From: Ceratodon purpureus
Taxonomy: Eukaryota > Streptophyta > Bryopsida > Pseudoditrichales > Ditrichaceae
Direction of reading: 5' to 3'
Assembly (NCBI GenBank): GCA_014871385.1
Contig: MU104858.1
Coordinates: forward strand, 17,202-81,201
DNA: 64,000 nucleotides
Below are positions 23,420 through 36,553 of the stretch, in pieces. Below the pieces are notes generated by a model, which did no database searches, was not told the origin of the DNA, and worked only from the letters and a program-made list of their open reading frames with translations. The first letter of the stretch is position 1. Each line of letters opens with the position of its first letter. A program made the translations under genes and the position numbers.

Positions 23420-26200
23420 GCATGATAAATCGGGATATATGCCAGGCTATAATAGTTTCCGAAATGTCTGAAATGATATATTTCATCCAGACGTTGTGCG
23501 CTCGAACCCTGCAGGAAACTTCCACGTGAGTCATGAAGCGAACACTTTCCCTTGTATCTATTGTATCTAGGTGAATGGTTCATGTGAAAAAACTGTTGGT
23601 CGCTGCAAAGTTATGCTGGAGATGTACATCTTGTACATTGTCCCTTATATCCACATGCATGGTTCATGTGGAAAACATGGGTAAATGGCCCCTCGATTAC
23701 CATCCTTCCAAAATCATGCCAACGCACCGCAGTTTCGAAAAAAAATGACTAATGCGGTTTCAGTCATAGTCTCATTTTTTTGCAACGCCCTCGTGGACAG
23801 GATTTCTACTAGTGCCTAAACCTACACTTCTATTGTAAATTCATATAACGTATGATATTATCAAATCCATTATTAAAGTAATGTAATATTACTTTTACAT
23901 TTATGCCATCATTAATGTACAATGTTACAGTTCCGAATAATAGAGAACATCAACTTCATATCCTAATTATGAAGTTTTAATGTAAAATAATTTAAATAAA
24001 AGTTCTTAATATACGTAAGGCACAAATGAACGAATTGGCCATCCTCAAAAACAAAATTGTATACGAGTTTTACGAATCGCGTACAAAACAAAATAGAGAA
24101 AGTAATGAAATGATTTCCATTTTTAATGTTTAGCACTGTTTATCCGTTTCTAAGAATAAATGTGACACTTCCAAATGGACAACTCCCATGTGTTGTTACT
24201 AAATGTCAGGCAGACCCTATGAACGTCCAATTTATGGATTTCTATGCGAGATTCGGAAGTAGTCATGGATTATAACAACTGTTTATTTTTTTATTACAAC
24301 AGTAGAATATTATTTTGATTATTAATTAGTCATATCCATTTGAAGTCTTTCCCACTTTTATTCCCATATAGTTTTATCGTCGAGCATGTTATTTTGGTTT
24401 ACTCTAATTCCAATTTGCAATTCGTACACAGGCCTGTTCAAGTCTCTTTAAAACAATCTTTGCACTCATTGTTGTTTGAAAGTGCTATCTATACTTTATT
24501 ATGGTCTTGGAGGATCATGGATTTCTTGACAATTGCTCAGAATGTACACGTAAGTTAGTGCATTATCTCATTACTAAATGCCTATTATAAAAATAAAATA
24601 AAATATTATGTAGTGCATATAAAATGTATATAATCTTGTCATCATATTCATTATCATTAAAAATTTAAAGATCTGATGTCTTTAATTTTTACAAACTATA
24701 GTTGATGTTCATTGCCCAAAAAAAAAATTGATGTTTTGATGAACTAATTACAACCAAGTATGGAAGTGAGATGTAAATTCATGCATTAACCTCTTTAATA
24801 AGTATATTTTAATATTAAATAAATAAATATTAGTTTGAAGCTTTTGGTATTCATTAATAATTGGACTTTAACTTTTGCCGATTTTGTATGAAAATACTAG
24901 ACCTTCGTATTCTAATATTCTTATTTTTTATTTTGGGTAACATGTTTTTTTTTTGTTTTTTTTTTGAAGTTTTTTTTTACAAAATTCAAAATTTCAATTC
25001 GATATTTTATTTTTTATTTATTTTATTGCATTTTGAATTTATACTTAAAAAATTTAAAGTTTTCATTGTGACATTCTCTTCACTAAAAGGTTCAGAGTAT
25101 ACGTTGTAAACCACTCAGCAGTATTGAATAAAATGAATAAAAATCCAGACCAACGATTACATTTGTGGTACCATACAGAACCAATTGCAAGTACTGTAAA
25201 TACAAACAAACGTTAACAAAATGAAGGTTCGTTTGAATTCATATTTAAAACGCACGTCGATGTTTCTAATGAAGTCCTCGGCATGGTTGCGTGGAAAATC
25301 ATATCTGATGGCATAAATCCTATTGGCGGCCAGGTGCAATAAATTAGAGCCCAATATCTACAAGGGACAAAAAAATAAAATAAATGAAAATGGCGTAACG
25401 GCGCATGCGAGTCCTGAAAGTCAAAACACTAGACAGGTTAGTTTTTTGATCATAACTTTTGCAAAACTTCCAATTTTACAATAGGTGATGCCTCATTGGA
25501 AGTGCCTTCTCAAGGCGCTAAAAATTCACTACGCATTCGCAGAAATTGAGTAAGATTTGACAACGAAAAAAACCCATTTAAAGTATTATGGTCCTCTAAA
25601 TACAGAATCACATTTTTGCTCTCAACTTTTGATTGAAAGATCGCGGTAAAACGTACTTTATACCGTTGAATACTTCCTCATATGGAGCTGTGCGTTTCGA
25701 TTCTCAAACCGGGGTATGGTCCAAAGTAATGAATTCCTAGGAGGTTCTCCTTGGACCGATATACCGTTGAATACCTTAATTTAGGACTACTCGTAGTCTC
25801 CGAACTGAAGCTGTACTCACAAAGATATCGTCCTTCGAAGTCTGCTGCCCAAGCGACCTCCAGCACTAGTTTTTCACTCATTACTTTTGCATATCAAGGA
25901 ATTTCGCAACAATTTTCACATCACTGGATTCCTCTTGAAAAAACGCATAGAATGGACTACGCATTCGTCAAAATTGACCAAATTTTTCTTGGTAATGTCC
26001 ACATTTAGTGATGCACCTCCTAATTCTTCCATTGTATTCACAGCCGGTCAAGATTAGAGAGATTTTGTTCGACACAATCTTTCTGCGGCAACAAGACCCC
26101 AATCCGAGCATCGGGCTATGGCCAACAACCAAGATCAAAACCACTAGCATTTGCAATAAAATAAATAAATAAATAAATAAAGTGAAAAACAACCAATCTC
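23420..26200. other. AT-rich intergenic DNA, no clear gene
   Basis: Long AT-rich stretch with poly-T/A runs (for example 24948-24975) and an (AAAT)n tract at about 26157-26180. Short minus-strand frames at 25354-25240 (RYDFPRNHAEDFIRNIDV) could be an exon, but nothing ties them together. Confidence 0.4.
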
Positions 26201-26303
26201 TTACTTTAAGCCATGACAGTAAGTAAAAAAATGTCATTCGTACGAGGCAATGAAGCTCCCTATTCGCAAGACACAAAAACCAGGAGCGCCATCAATTACC
26301 TTA

Positions 26304-26399
26304 AATAGCCCTGCTCGCAGATGATTGCTCCGCTTGCCCTCGAGGATTCCACTCACCCATGCAAGGAAGCCACTCCTCTCGTATATATCATAAGTCTGA
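26304..26399 (-). CDS. isolated exon, possibly of a URB1-like nucleolar protein
   Basis: An acceptor with a strong pyrimidine tract (TTTTCTTCAG|ACTTATG) at 26399 and a donor (TTTAAG|GTAATTG) at 26304 bound 32 codons: TYDIYERSGFLAWVSGILEG ... LRAGLFK. The pattern Y-x-x-x-x-x-x-G/S-L/F-x-x-W-x-x-x-I-L resembles a segment of the C-terminal helical repeat of nucleolar pre-ribosomal protein URB1. The match is short and made from memory of the family, so the assignment is weak; the exon boundaries are better supported. Other exons were not established. Confidence 0.3.
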
Positions 26400-27299
26400 A
26401 GAAAAAAAAAATCTATAGCAACATGCTTGCAATGATCAACCCATTTGTTTGAATTATCTCTTTGAGGACTCAACCTGAATCAAATTCTATGTTGTGTGCA
26501 TACAAGCATAGCTTTATTTAAGGACTTCATCTTCAACACAAAACCCTTGGCATATCACAATGGCAACATTGTCCCACCATCTTTGTCCATATGGGCGCTT
26601 CTCGCAAAGATGATGCGTTTATTTGAGTCTTTTTCAGTGGAGTGATCTCTAAAGATGTGAAGAAGGCTCAAAATGATGAAGAATCCAAACACACGTGGCT
26701 ATTTCCAAGAAAAAATCCCTTGAAAATGTCTAGGATAACCAAAACTCCTATGCCTACCACAATGCGCATCACGGGATTGTGTGGGATCCTGTACCCACCA
26801 GAGAGAGAAAGCCTCAAAATACTACGGCACGATTCCAAATTTAATGGCTTATGGAACTATGGAATTGCAGTCATTCGCCAACACAAATTAATGCTCCCGC
26901 TCCGTTTTGAGGGTCTTTGTTCTGTTGCAAATAAATATAACATTGTCTTTGCAATCATCAGTTATATGTAGTTTCAACACAAACAGACGGTCTTTGAGAA
27001 TTGCAAAATCCAAAGAACAACCACTGGCATTTAAATGCGAAATGCACGTTAATATTGATGATCATATTTAAAGTGGATTTCTTAATTTTTTTTTATCATT
27101 ACGGGTGCGCATTCGTGGGCAACCATGCTAAATACAATAATAAGCCCCGGGAGTTTTTTTTTTTTTTTTTCTTTTTTTCATCAACATTTTTATGATCCAC
27201 CTTTGCGGCTCCCTCAAAAAATACCTCTCTCGAGCACTAGATCGTCATCTCTGATGCCTCTAGCTTCATCCCTCAGAGATCTACTGCAGTATATCCTCA

Positions 27300-28780
27300 A
27301 ATTATAACTCCATCATGACGTGCCGAAATATAGCGGAAATAAAAAGACAACCTAAGAGAAGTGCAATTTCTTAAAAATACAACATGATAATTTTAAACGA
27401 CTAAAAAATAAAACTAAAAATTGAAGATTTAAGAAAAAAAGTTGTAGTGATAAACGAACAAGTAATATGCGACGTAATATGTAGAGATAAACTGACACAT
27501 CATTTGCCATTTCTCCCTAACTCCATCGATCTTCCTTCCCATCCACCCTCATTTGCTCGAGCGTCACATCAAACCAAAGTTTCGTGAAGGTTATCTAAAA
27601 CCATGCCTACTATTTAAAAAAATTCACCCAAGACCCCACAACGAATGGAGTGGTGTAATTGGTCTGTCCACTGGTAGTTTGCATTGGATGTTTTGTTGGA
27701 TGGTATTGGTGTGGACACAATGCCATTTTGTGTCATGGTGGGTTCGTTTATACTACTTCGGAGCAGGTCCATATTGAATTCATAGGGAAAAAGTCATGTG
27801 AACTCTGCACGGAGACCTATGAAATCACCGCAAGAGCTACTCCAAAGTAGGCTCCCTGCGCATGCGAGAAGGATGCGTGAACAAACCCACATTTAGAAAA
27901 TTCATCCAATACCGCATAACGAATGGAGTGGGTTCCACATGCAATGCAAATAGACATGCGTGATTGAAAGAAAATTGGTGATGCTTTTGTATCGAGGTAT
28001 TTTCAAGCGTCCAATGCCGCGTGGAGACGTGGTAAAGGATTGCGTTTCAACTGATGAAATCAATTACACATCTTGTTTTGCATCCACTAGTTGTTGTAGA
28101 CCTTGTCTTTACGGCAGGGCCGATATACAACTCATGGAATGTCTTAAAGTCGAGTATAATAGAGGAATAAGTTCTGAACAATTAATCCTTTTGTGTCATC
28201 ACTTTGAGGACTCTGAAAATAACGTTCTTGAGGCAATGAATAAGAGGAGCCCTTGGAAGGCCACACATCCTCATTATTATTTTATTTCCCTCTTGTGTTT
28301 TTGTTGTACAAAAGCTAACTGCAAGATATCATTGAATTCACTTTTTTTATTTTTTTATTTTTTTTCTTAATTTATTTTTTAAATTTTTTGCTAATGAAGA
28401 TTCTCAGCTTGTTTTTCCCACAACTTGGAAATTTTTTGTGGAAAATAGACATTTCAAAGTTTTTTTATGTTATTTTTAATTTTTTAAAAGCTTCAAATCC
28501 CAGCAAAGTGAATGAAGTCATTTGGAAAATATAGGTTTAAAAGAATTAGAAACTATCAGAAAATCATCTTTAATTAAGTGGTGCCCTCTGCATGTATAAG
28601 AGTCATTTTTTAAAATAGCCAATTCATATATCCATTAATCGATTTAGGGTTCAAAAACTACCGCAAAATTGTTTTTTAAGAAGGTGACTTGAGCAGTGCT
28701 TTTAGTGAGTTCAATTTCATCGAACGTTGTACTTTAAATTAATAGATTTCAAAATAAAAAAATAAAAAAACAAAACAAAA
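27300..28780. other. AT-rich DNA with one unassigned frame
   Basis: A plus-strand frame at 27960-28370 includes VVKDCVSTDEINYTSCFA and CRPCLYGRADIQLMECLK, then SSEQLILLCHHFEDSENNVL. It is Cys-rich but matches no family I know. A near-duplicate phrase (CCACAACGAATGGAGTGG at 27636 against ATAACGAATGGAGTGG at 27917) suggests a short direct repeat about 280 bp apart. Confidence 0.3.
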
Positions 28781-28783
28781 CAA

Positions 28784-29196
28784 ACACATCTCTTGAGGAC
28801 AACAGCTTATTTACAGCAAATGTTTAATTTTCTTGATTTAGAAGGTGATCGATTGTTTACAGTTAAATGCAAGCATGCTTGCCATGGTTGCAACGCAATG
28901 CTGAAGTGCACTAAGAGGGCCAGGCATAAAGACAAGCACTGTGAATATCAGCCATTTCCGTGCCCTATGGCTTGATATTCCACTCGGCATTGCTCCTACG
29001 CAGGTCCCAAGGCTTTAATTCCAGTGCACCTGCCCGATGAGCATAACATGCAAACTATGAACATGCTCTGGAACCAGGTCAGCAGATACATGGTTACGTG
29101 GTGTCTCAGGTGTGCTGTTCAAAATCAACGAGGTATGGTTGATGGTGATCAATGCGCTTCAACTGAGGATGTTATTTCTGTGAAGATGCGTGTATG
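28784..29196 (+). pseudogene. SINA/SIAH-type zinc-finger fragment
   Basis: The frame LFTVKCKHACHGCNAMLKC, TKRARHKDKHCEYQPFPCPM, then a TGA stop, then HCSYAGPKALIPVHLPDEHN shows the SIAH zinc-finger pattern: Cys, GC about five residues later, a helical spacer, H-x3/4-C, then C-x6-C-P, and further on a second Cys and the H-L-x-D/E-x-H pair. Intact SINA E3 ubiquitin ligases have an N-terminal RING and a C-terminal substrate-binding domain; no RING is seen upstream, and only about 35 further residues with weak similarity (to about 29196) follow. The in-frame stop after CPMA at 28973 makes this a pseudogene fragment, unless an unrecognised intron removes it. Confidence 0.65.
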
Positions 29197-29499
29197 ATAT
29201 ATTAAGACACCCTAAAAAGTGACTAAAATGCTCAAAAACCACACCAAAATGCTCAAAATCACCTTTTCAAAAAAACAACACACTTCATATTCACTTCTTA
29301 GTGGTCACATTTTGCACTTTATGGTCCACTTTATTATGCTCTCAGCCATCTATTAAAAATAAGGATATAAAAGCTGCATGGATATTATCCATGTTCCCCT
29401 TTGCGATTATTGAGTTTGTTCTCTCCATATCTTCCATTTGGTAGTCTTCGTTTGGAATCTTTATTTATATTCATGACCTCCATTACTATTTAAAAAAAA

Positions 29500-29827
29500 A
29501 TTTGAATTTTTTTTTAAAAAAAAATTAATTTTTTATTTTATTTTTTTAAAATTTTTAAATTTTTGTTTAATTTTTGAATTTTTGAATTTTGAATCTTGAA
29601 TTTTGAATTTTGAATTATGAATCATGAATCATGAATTATGAATTATGAATCATGAATTATGAATTATGAATTTTTTTGTGCAAAGTTGGCTTTATATTTG
29701 TTTGGAGAAATTGGTGATGCTCAAGCTTCATCCATATCAACTAGGCACAAGAATCTTATACCGTCCGTTTTATATTGGCACATTTTGAATTTGTCAAAAA
29801 TGTCATTTTAATTTTTTAAATTTTTTT

Positions 29828-29866
<39 letters not shown>

Positions 29867-29870
29867 GCCA
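29500..29870. repeat. simple-sequence region with 7-bp GAATTAT/GAATCAT tandem repeat and poly(A)
   Basis: Between 29576 and 29671 the sequence is a run of 7-bp units (GAATTTT, GAATTAT, GAATCAT). It is flanked by T/A-rich DNA and followed by a run of about 27 A at 29838-29865. Confidence 0.8.
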
Positions 29871-30714
29871 TTCTTCCTTCCTTGGACTTGAACTCTTGGG
29901 TTTTTTACACTTCCATTCTTCCTCCGTTTTTAAATTTTTTTGTGATTCAAAATATATGTATGTGGTAAATTCATGTATTTATCATTTACCCTCAAGTTTT
30001 TGGCAATGAAATCCCAAACCTTGCCCTAATTCTGCCCTGTTTTAGTTTAAGGTAGAATTATGATAAATTCAAACGTATTTTAAAGAATCTAAACCGTAGG
30101 ATCTAGTACCTAGCATATCCATGCGTGTGTACGGGAAATTTACGATTGTAACTCATCACTGTTTGGAAGATCATAATGTATGAAGCTGAGGACGGAGTCG
30201 TCCTCCACTCATGAAAAAAGGTAAAGTAAGTTATAGAGATGGAAAGCTCTAAACAGAAAGGCCGAATGAAGAAGGAAAACTAGGTATGAAAAGATGAAAG
30301 TCAGTGTCGAGAAAAAGGCTTTTTTGAGGATGATATGATGAACAAATACTAGGGAATACATGAGAACATGGGGAAGGTCTATCGATGGTGGGAGCATGAC
30401 ACACACAAATCTTACAAGGACTTTGAGGGAATATGATGTTTTATTTTTTTATTTTTTTTCAATTAGACATTTCAGAAAAATAGTTATGGTACCCAAAGTG
30501 CAAATAGATGCTGGGCGGGCAATTTGGGCAGCCATAGTAGGATATGTCTTCTACCTCTGAGATTTTGTCTGTGTATACTTCATGATGAACCATAACCAAA
30601 CTGCCACGGTGAAGCTAGAAGCTTGGAACCCACTCAATTCATTTACTTATTTTCTTCATTTTTTGATTGCCGAATGATATGATAGTAAACATCACCATAC
30701 GAGCGTCTTGATTT

Positions 30715-31060
30715 TGGATTTTATAAATTCAACTATTACATTCATGATTTTCTAACGATGAGAGAACGAACTTGATTAACTGGATCAAGTGAGTATTCTT
30801 TGATGAATGAACTTGAACAATAGGTATTTCTTGCAAGCCGATTTTATTTTTTTGATTTCGATAGATTTGAGATTTATTTATCTTTCATCACTACCCGGAT
30901 GAACATACGGGCCATAAAACCAAAAATCCAATGAGATCAACCCTAGCTACCCCATGATCGTCGTCTTGAGTGAACCCTAAGACTTGACGGGCGACGGGTC
31001 CTACCGGACCCGTCGCCCTTTGTTCAAACCCTTCTCGCTCCGCTCGATGGGTTTGAAAAG
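30715..31060 (+). repeat. dispersed hairpin repeat, copy C (complete hairpin)
   Basis: This copy preserves a perfect 13-bp stem: GGGCGACGGGTCC (30989-31001), loop TACC, GGACCCGTCGCCC (31006-31018), followed by a second stem TCAAACCC (31024-31031)/GGGTTTGA (31049-31056). Upstream similarity to copy E extends to about 30715 (AACTATTACATTCATGATTT against AACTATTATATTCATGATTT). It is the best reference copy of the family. Confidence 0.8.
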
Positions 31061-32044
31061 CCTCCTGCACTAGTAGCAATTGTGTCTTTTGAGCCAATGC
31101 GGTAAATGACTTCATGTCCATTTTTTGTCCTGAATGAATTCCTGAATGACTTGGAAACAATTCAGTAACTTTGGGCCTCAAGTGCACATTCATGTCACGG
31201 CATGGACACCTTGAATGATGTTCTTATTCACTTCAATTCTGAAAATCTTCTTATCTGCAAGTCCTCTCTCAAATCTATAGATCACCAGCAGCAAATGTCC
31301 CAAATTCTTTTGGCAGTACTTTCTGTCATATGTACACAAAAGGAATTATTCACGAAACTAACGGAATACAAAGATGTCGTGAAGCTTCATATCCGCCGAA
31401 CCTCTGCACAGACACATCTTCCTTGTCATTCATATTTGGATATCTTCGACGGAAGTGTATCTGGCGACGTGTCAGGATCACATCGAGTACTCGATATTTG
31501 CCTCCACTGCCTCTACAGTGAACTTTTGCTTATAATCTACAGATCCACCAAAACGAAGATGTGAAATTCTCTGTGGTTTAGGGATTTGTGGGTTTTTGTA
31601 GGTTGTGCGTCTTCTCGATTTAGATTCTGTGGAAGCGAAGGAGCTCATGTGATTTGCAACAGTGTCGGAGGTACCCATCTCTTGCTTCTCATGGATCTTT
31701 ACCCTTCTATTGTTCTATGATGCACTGTGATGTGTGGCGATGCTTGGTGATGTTTGGTGATGTATGGTTATGTGGTGATGCATGTGGGTTTTCTCTTTTC
31801 ATCGCTAGGATTTGGTGTTATTGCCGAACTGTGGTCTTTGATTAATTGTAAGAGATCAGTGTGTTGTCATGGAGTTTGTAGTTTTGGGTCTTGGTTTTTT
31901 TCCGTGATCGGTGGCTCTCGGTCATGTTTTTGTAGTGGATGGAGTTTACATGCTAGGTTGCAGCGACAGTACTCCATTCTGTGGCTTTTTTCTTGGTTAG
32001 TGGCAATAGTTTTGTATTTTAGAGTTTCTAAAGATTTCTTTGAG

Positions 32045-32375
32045 ATGGCGTGTGCATCAGACACAATGACTCGGGTATTTGGCTGTGGAGGACTAGAGGG
32101 AAGTCGATACCATGCCAGGTGAGCTCTACTCGTGGTTTTTCTAAGAGAAGGGCAATCCGCCCGTGGATTACCGTGTTGTGCAGATCCTCGCGAGCTACAG
32201 CAAGGAGTGGATTCTTATCTATGCGTGGGGGATCGACGATGAGGAGATGATTGCGAGAGGTGAGAGGTTTGTTATGTTTAACCTGGTGACTAAGATTTGG
32301 GAGAAACTAGAGCTTCATTTCGTTAAGTTGGGTGAACAATTCCCAAGCCAAGGCAAATTGTATGCCATCTCGTAG
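32045..32375 (+). CDS. possible F-box/kelch-type fragment
   Basis: A short frame from ATG 32045 ends at a donor (TGCCAG|GTGAGC, 32119), and after a 62-bp intron an acceptor (TTGTGCAG|ATCCTCG) opens a frame reading ILASYSKEWILIYAWGIDDE, RFVMFNLVTKIWEKLELHFV, stop at 32375. The pattern of an aromatic strand followed by ...FN-x-x-T-x-x-W-x-x-L is that of a kelch or F-box-associated beta repeat. The fragment covers about one blade, so function cannot be inferred. Confidence 0.35.
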
Positions 32376-33246
32376 AGCTGCCGATGAATCGAGGAACATG
32401 AGAGTTAAGCTTCCTGGGAAGCAATCTTGTTCATTTTTCAAGTTATCCACTTGAGCATCATTTGGGTGTCACATCAGTGTCACCATAGTATTGTGCAAAT
32501 ATCTTACAAAGTATGAGTCGAAGATGAACTTGGTGAAATCCCGCGGACTCCTTACTGATCAATCAGTGGGGTTTAATGCGTGGCAGTCACAGCGTAAAAG
32601 ATTCAGTTTCAGAAATGAGGCCGTGTAGAAAGCCTGGCATGATATGTGCTACTGAGCCTCGGAGGTCGTCAGGCCGTCAGTGCCTTTTTGAATATTGACC
32701 TAAGTTTTGTTGTGGATGATTTTCAATCCAAGTTTCAGACCTCTTAAGCCGAAAGATTTTACCCAGTATAATTCTTTGACATTCACAAGCTATACAAGGA
32801 AATTTCTCCCGGGTTAGATGTGACTATGTATCATGTATTTAATGAATTGAATTAGAATAAGCTCAATTGAATTAGAGTAAGAGGATATGGAGGACTGATG
32901 AAGCGTGGATACTGATTCTGGAATGCTGGCATTATGTGAACGCAAGAGGAGCAGAAGAAGCAAATGGTGTACGAGCCACAATAGTAAGTCAAAAATTCAG
33001 AGACGTGGTCACGCTCACTAAAAAACAAAATCCTTTTGCCTGTCATTTGATGCTCGTTGTTTCGTGTGCTTTGATAATTCTCAGATGATGTTGTTACTAG
33101 TTTTGATTGAAGAGATCGTGTGAAATGAAGCTTTACACTAGAAAGTAAGGCGCTCATTAACATCTGGTAATTGTACAGGAACACCAAAGCCTCCAAAAAG
33201 AAGAGCATCACCAGCTGGCATTCGCTGACCTTTCCTGAAAGTCTGA

Positions 33247-33733
33247 GGTAGAGGTGGGAAAGTCCCGACCCATCACCAGTGGTTCAGAAGGCTCTGAGGA
33301 TGAAGATCACGAGTACCAGGATGGTGAGGCAGCACCGGGTGATATGAAACGCAAAAAGAGGTAAGCAACATAACAATTCATTGATAAATAGTACAGTCAA
33401 GACCTAGAATAATCCGAATTTTCTTTCAAGTATTTCAAAACTTAGATTCCCTTGCTAATATGTACTAGTTCTTCATGTGGTGACATAGGATGCTTTTGAA
33501 CAAACGAAACAGCACAGCGATCACGCAGGAGAAAGCAAGTTCATTTGAGTAAGCTGGAAATGCAGGTCGCACAATCGAGAGCTAGAAATAACACGGTACT
33601 AAGGTTCCAGGATATTAGCCACAATTTCAAAGAGGCAGCAATTGATAATCGCGTGCTCGAGGGAGATTGCGAGGCTTTACGTACTATGGTTCACTTCTCA
33701 CTTAAATTCTCCCAAATTCTGTCAAAGTGTTGA
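33247..33733 (+). pseudogene. bZIP transcription factor (group C / Opaque2-like) fragment, frameshifted
   Basis: Exon 1 (about 33256-33360) encodes ITSGSEGSEDEDHEYQDGEA ... DMKRKKR and ends at a canonical donor (AAAGAG|GTAAGC). After an intron, an acceptor (GACATAG|GATG) opens exon 2 with MLLNKRNS, then a two-base frame disturbance near 33515, and then QRSRRRKQVHLSKLEMQVAQ, with heptads continuing through NTVLRFQDISHNFKEAAIDN, RVLEGDCEALRTM. The acidic TSGSE...DDE leader directly before the basic region, and SRRRKQ-x-H-L-x-x-L-E-x-Q-V, are typical of plant group C bZIPs, which bind ACGT-core DNA as dimers. The broken basic region means no functional product. Flanking exons (transactivation region, C-terminus) are absent. 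Confidence 0.75.
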
Positions 33734-34734
33734 TTGAACCATTCCAGAAAATAAATATAGGTCAAGATAATGCGGTTCCCAAAGTCACCCATTTATTGTC
33801 ATTTCCAAAAGTGACTGGGTCCACATTTAGTCCATGTTGAGTACATATAACATTGTTTCTTGGCGTAGTACTGTACACCTGTCCATATATCTGTTAGGAA
33901 CATGATTATGAACATATTATGTGTCTGAATCCAGGTGAAGATAACTACACAGTTCTGAACATATTCTGTGTCTAAATATTGGTGAACTAGAGGTTGCTTC
34001 TAATAGGTCTTTGAAAGTTGATGATGAAGCAACCAATAAGGGTAAGCTGAACATTGCACATTAACGTATGCTATTTTCAATCATTGACTCTTGCTACAAC
34101 TGCACAATGACATGTTGCTTTTGGATAAATGGCTATGATAGCGAGAGCAACAAGGAAGGAAGTGAAGGAGGTGAAAGCAATGCTTGTGACGGAACAGATA
34201 GAAACTGCAATGAAAAGCCTCGACTACTCAATGAGAAGTATTTGCAGCAGGTCCGGCATATTTCTCCTAGATTCTATTTTTCTGTTTTTGTCTTGAGTGT
34301 TCATTTGGCGATTTCACTTGTTTCTTTCTATCTTCATCAGTGCAGTCAAAGAAATTGAAATCGTCTGAGCTAATTGGTCCTTGGAATTATGCGGGTATCT
34401 GAGACCAAGAGCGTAGCGAAAGAAGTATCAACATTGCAGCGGAAGTTGGAGCATGTCAACAAAGAAAAAGATACGATTACGTAATTATTATGGCAGGCTC
34501 AGTAATCACATAACTTTCTGAAATGATGTAGTTACTGGTTTAGGGTTTAGGGTGGTCACCTTCACCAACATACAAAGTTTTCCAACGCCAAAGTGGTTAT
34601 TTTTTTATTTTTTTATTTATTTTTTTGTTTTCGACTCTCTCTCTCTCTCTCTCATGGAAGCACTCTCTCATGTGTCACAAGTGGTGGGCCGTTGTTTGCT
34701 ACAACTCCTTTCCTGCCTGCAATTGCTCACTTAG

Positions 34735-34940
34735 CATCATCTTGGGGGCCCTATAACCCCACATTCAATGAGATCAACCCTAGCTACCCCGCATTGGTTG
34801 TTTTTAGACAACCCTAAGTCGTTACAGGCCAAGGGTCCTACCGAGACCCTATGCCCTTCTTCAAACCCTTCTTGCTCATCTCAAAGGTTAGCTTGATGTT
34901 GCTCATATTTTATGAGAGGTAGAGAGATTACTTCCACAAC
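34735..34940 (+). repeat. dispersed hairpin repeat, copy D
   Basis: Shares CCCTATAACCCCACATTCAA, GAGATCAACCCTAGCTACCCC, AACCCTAAGTC, AAGGGTCCTACCGAGACCCT and TTCAAACCCTTCTTGCTC with the other copies, then GCTTGATGTTGCTCATATTT. The first hairpin is retained in a changed form (AGGGTC/GACCCT), consistent with partial compensatory change. A (TC)n microsatellite lies about 100 bp upstream (34636-34653). Confidence 0.65.
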
Positions 34941-35832
34941 TGAAGTTAATTGCTTCAACAATTATTTTATTTGTTTTTTAGATTTTCCGGTAACTGCAGA
35001 GTCGCCTGCAGCCATATCGGAATGTTCAGCCCGCCAGGTCGACATCAACGCATCGGAAGAGCTCGGAAACCTAGATCGAATGATCCTAAGTCTCTCTTGG
35101 ACAGCGCTCCGCAAACGGCCCGCACTTTGTCCTATGTGACTCTACTCACTCCGCGAACCGCTACGCTCTCTGAGCACAAGGGAAGCTCTCGGAGCGTGCA
35201 ATCGCTGTCGCCCGAGCACACTCTTTGCTACACGCGCAGCTTCTGTTACCTCTTGTTGCTTGTGAAGGCTTGGCAGAAACAATTCAGGGTTCTCGGATCA
35301 TGTGTACATTTTGATATTTAAATGTAGAGCATCTGGGCGTTCATCATTTCATTTGACATCCTACGCAAGCAGGAGGGTTTAGCAATTTGGGAATTTGGGC
35401 CCAGGGTTTAGTTATTTTGTATGCTGAGTTCACTACTGGCTTTACATCGTTGTGTAAGTGTCGCGAAAACCTTCCACCTAGGCGATCGGGTATCCTGCTT
35501 CTCAGAATGAGACTGTATGTATGATGTGTTGAAGCTCGAGGACATTCTAATTGCAATATTGGACCTCGGGTTTTTGCACTGCGGATCACAATTTGGTAGC
35601 AATTTTTGCTGGCTTGGAGCAAAGCATTGCAGCTACGTTTTATGAGGGATGGGCTTACATGGGAAGGGGATGCTAGGGCAGAAGGGGGCGGGTAAGAGGG
35701 GAGGGGCAAACAGGGGCCACAAATAGTGGTGGATGTGGCGCAGTGGGCCCGGGGAGGGGGCTTGAGTTACCGTGGTCGAGTTCGCTGTGAATTTGCTCTT
35801 ACAGCTTTCGATCTTAAGCGCGGTAAGGTGGA

Positions 35833-36553
35833 GGCACCTATAACCGACCAGTTAAGAGATTTGCCACTAAGATTGGAGGTGTATAAGTTGAGGGAGATTT
35901 TTCCTTGAAGGGGAAATAGGTTTAAGGGAGAATTATGCAACTTTAAATGTCATGTTTGCTTCTATATTTAATTTACTATGAATTTTGAATGACATTTTTT
36001 TTGTAATACATATTACCGATATGTAGGCCCACCTATAACCGACCACCATGACACCAAAACTTGATCACTGTGCTACTACCAAAGTATTCCTATATGATTC
36101 CCTTTGATTCCCTTTCTACCAATCATGCTTGATACTTTCTTCTAGATCTCCCAAGATTTTGAACAGTAAGTGGTTGGAAATGGAGGTCGGAAATGGAGAA
36201 GTCTACTGGTTAGTTATGGGTACCTGGTCGGCTATGGGTGCCTCCACCTTATGTACCGGTTGGCTGACCGCTCAATGCTGGTTGCTCGATTTTTTTTCCG
36301 ATTACCCAATGATATTTCCAAAGTTGTGTGGACGTAAGGTATACACACCTATGACCGATAACTCAAGCAGTTCAGCATAGTAAATCTTAGGTTTTCAATA
36401 AGGAGTTATTTTTTGTGCGTATTATCATAAGGTTCATGAAGGACGAGCATTTTTTCAAAATTAATTCAGTAAAATTCAAATTACTACCAATTTTTTTTGT
36501 TCAAAAGTTAGGTTTACCCATGACTGACATATTATAGGTTTACCAATGATCGA
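35833..36553. repeat. cluster of a recurring ACCTATAACCGACCA-like motif in both orientations
   Basis: GGCACCTATAACCGACCA at 35833-35850 and CCCACCTATAACCGACCA at 36028-36045; reverse complements at 36208-36225 and 36225-36242; weaker forms at 36345-36360, 36511-36528 and 36537-36553. No other feature explains them. Confidence 0.6.
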
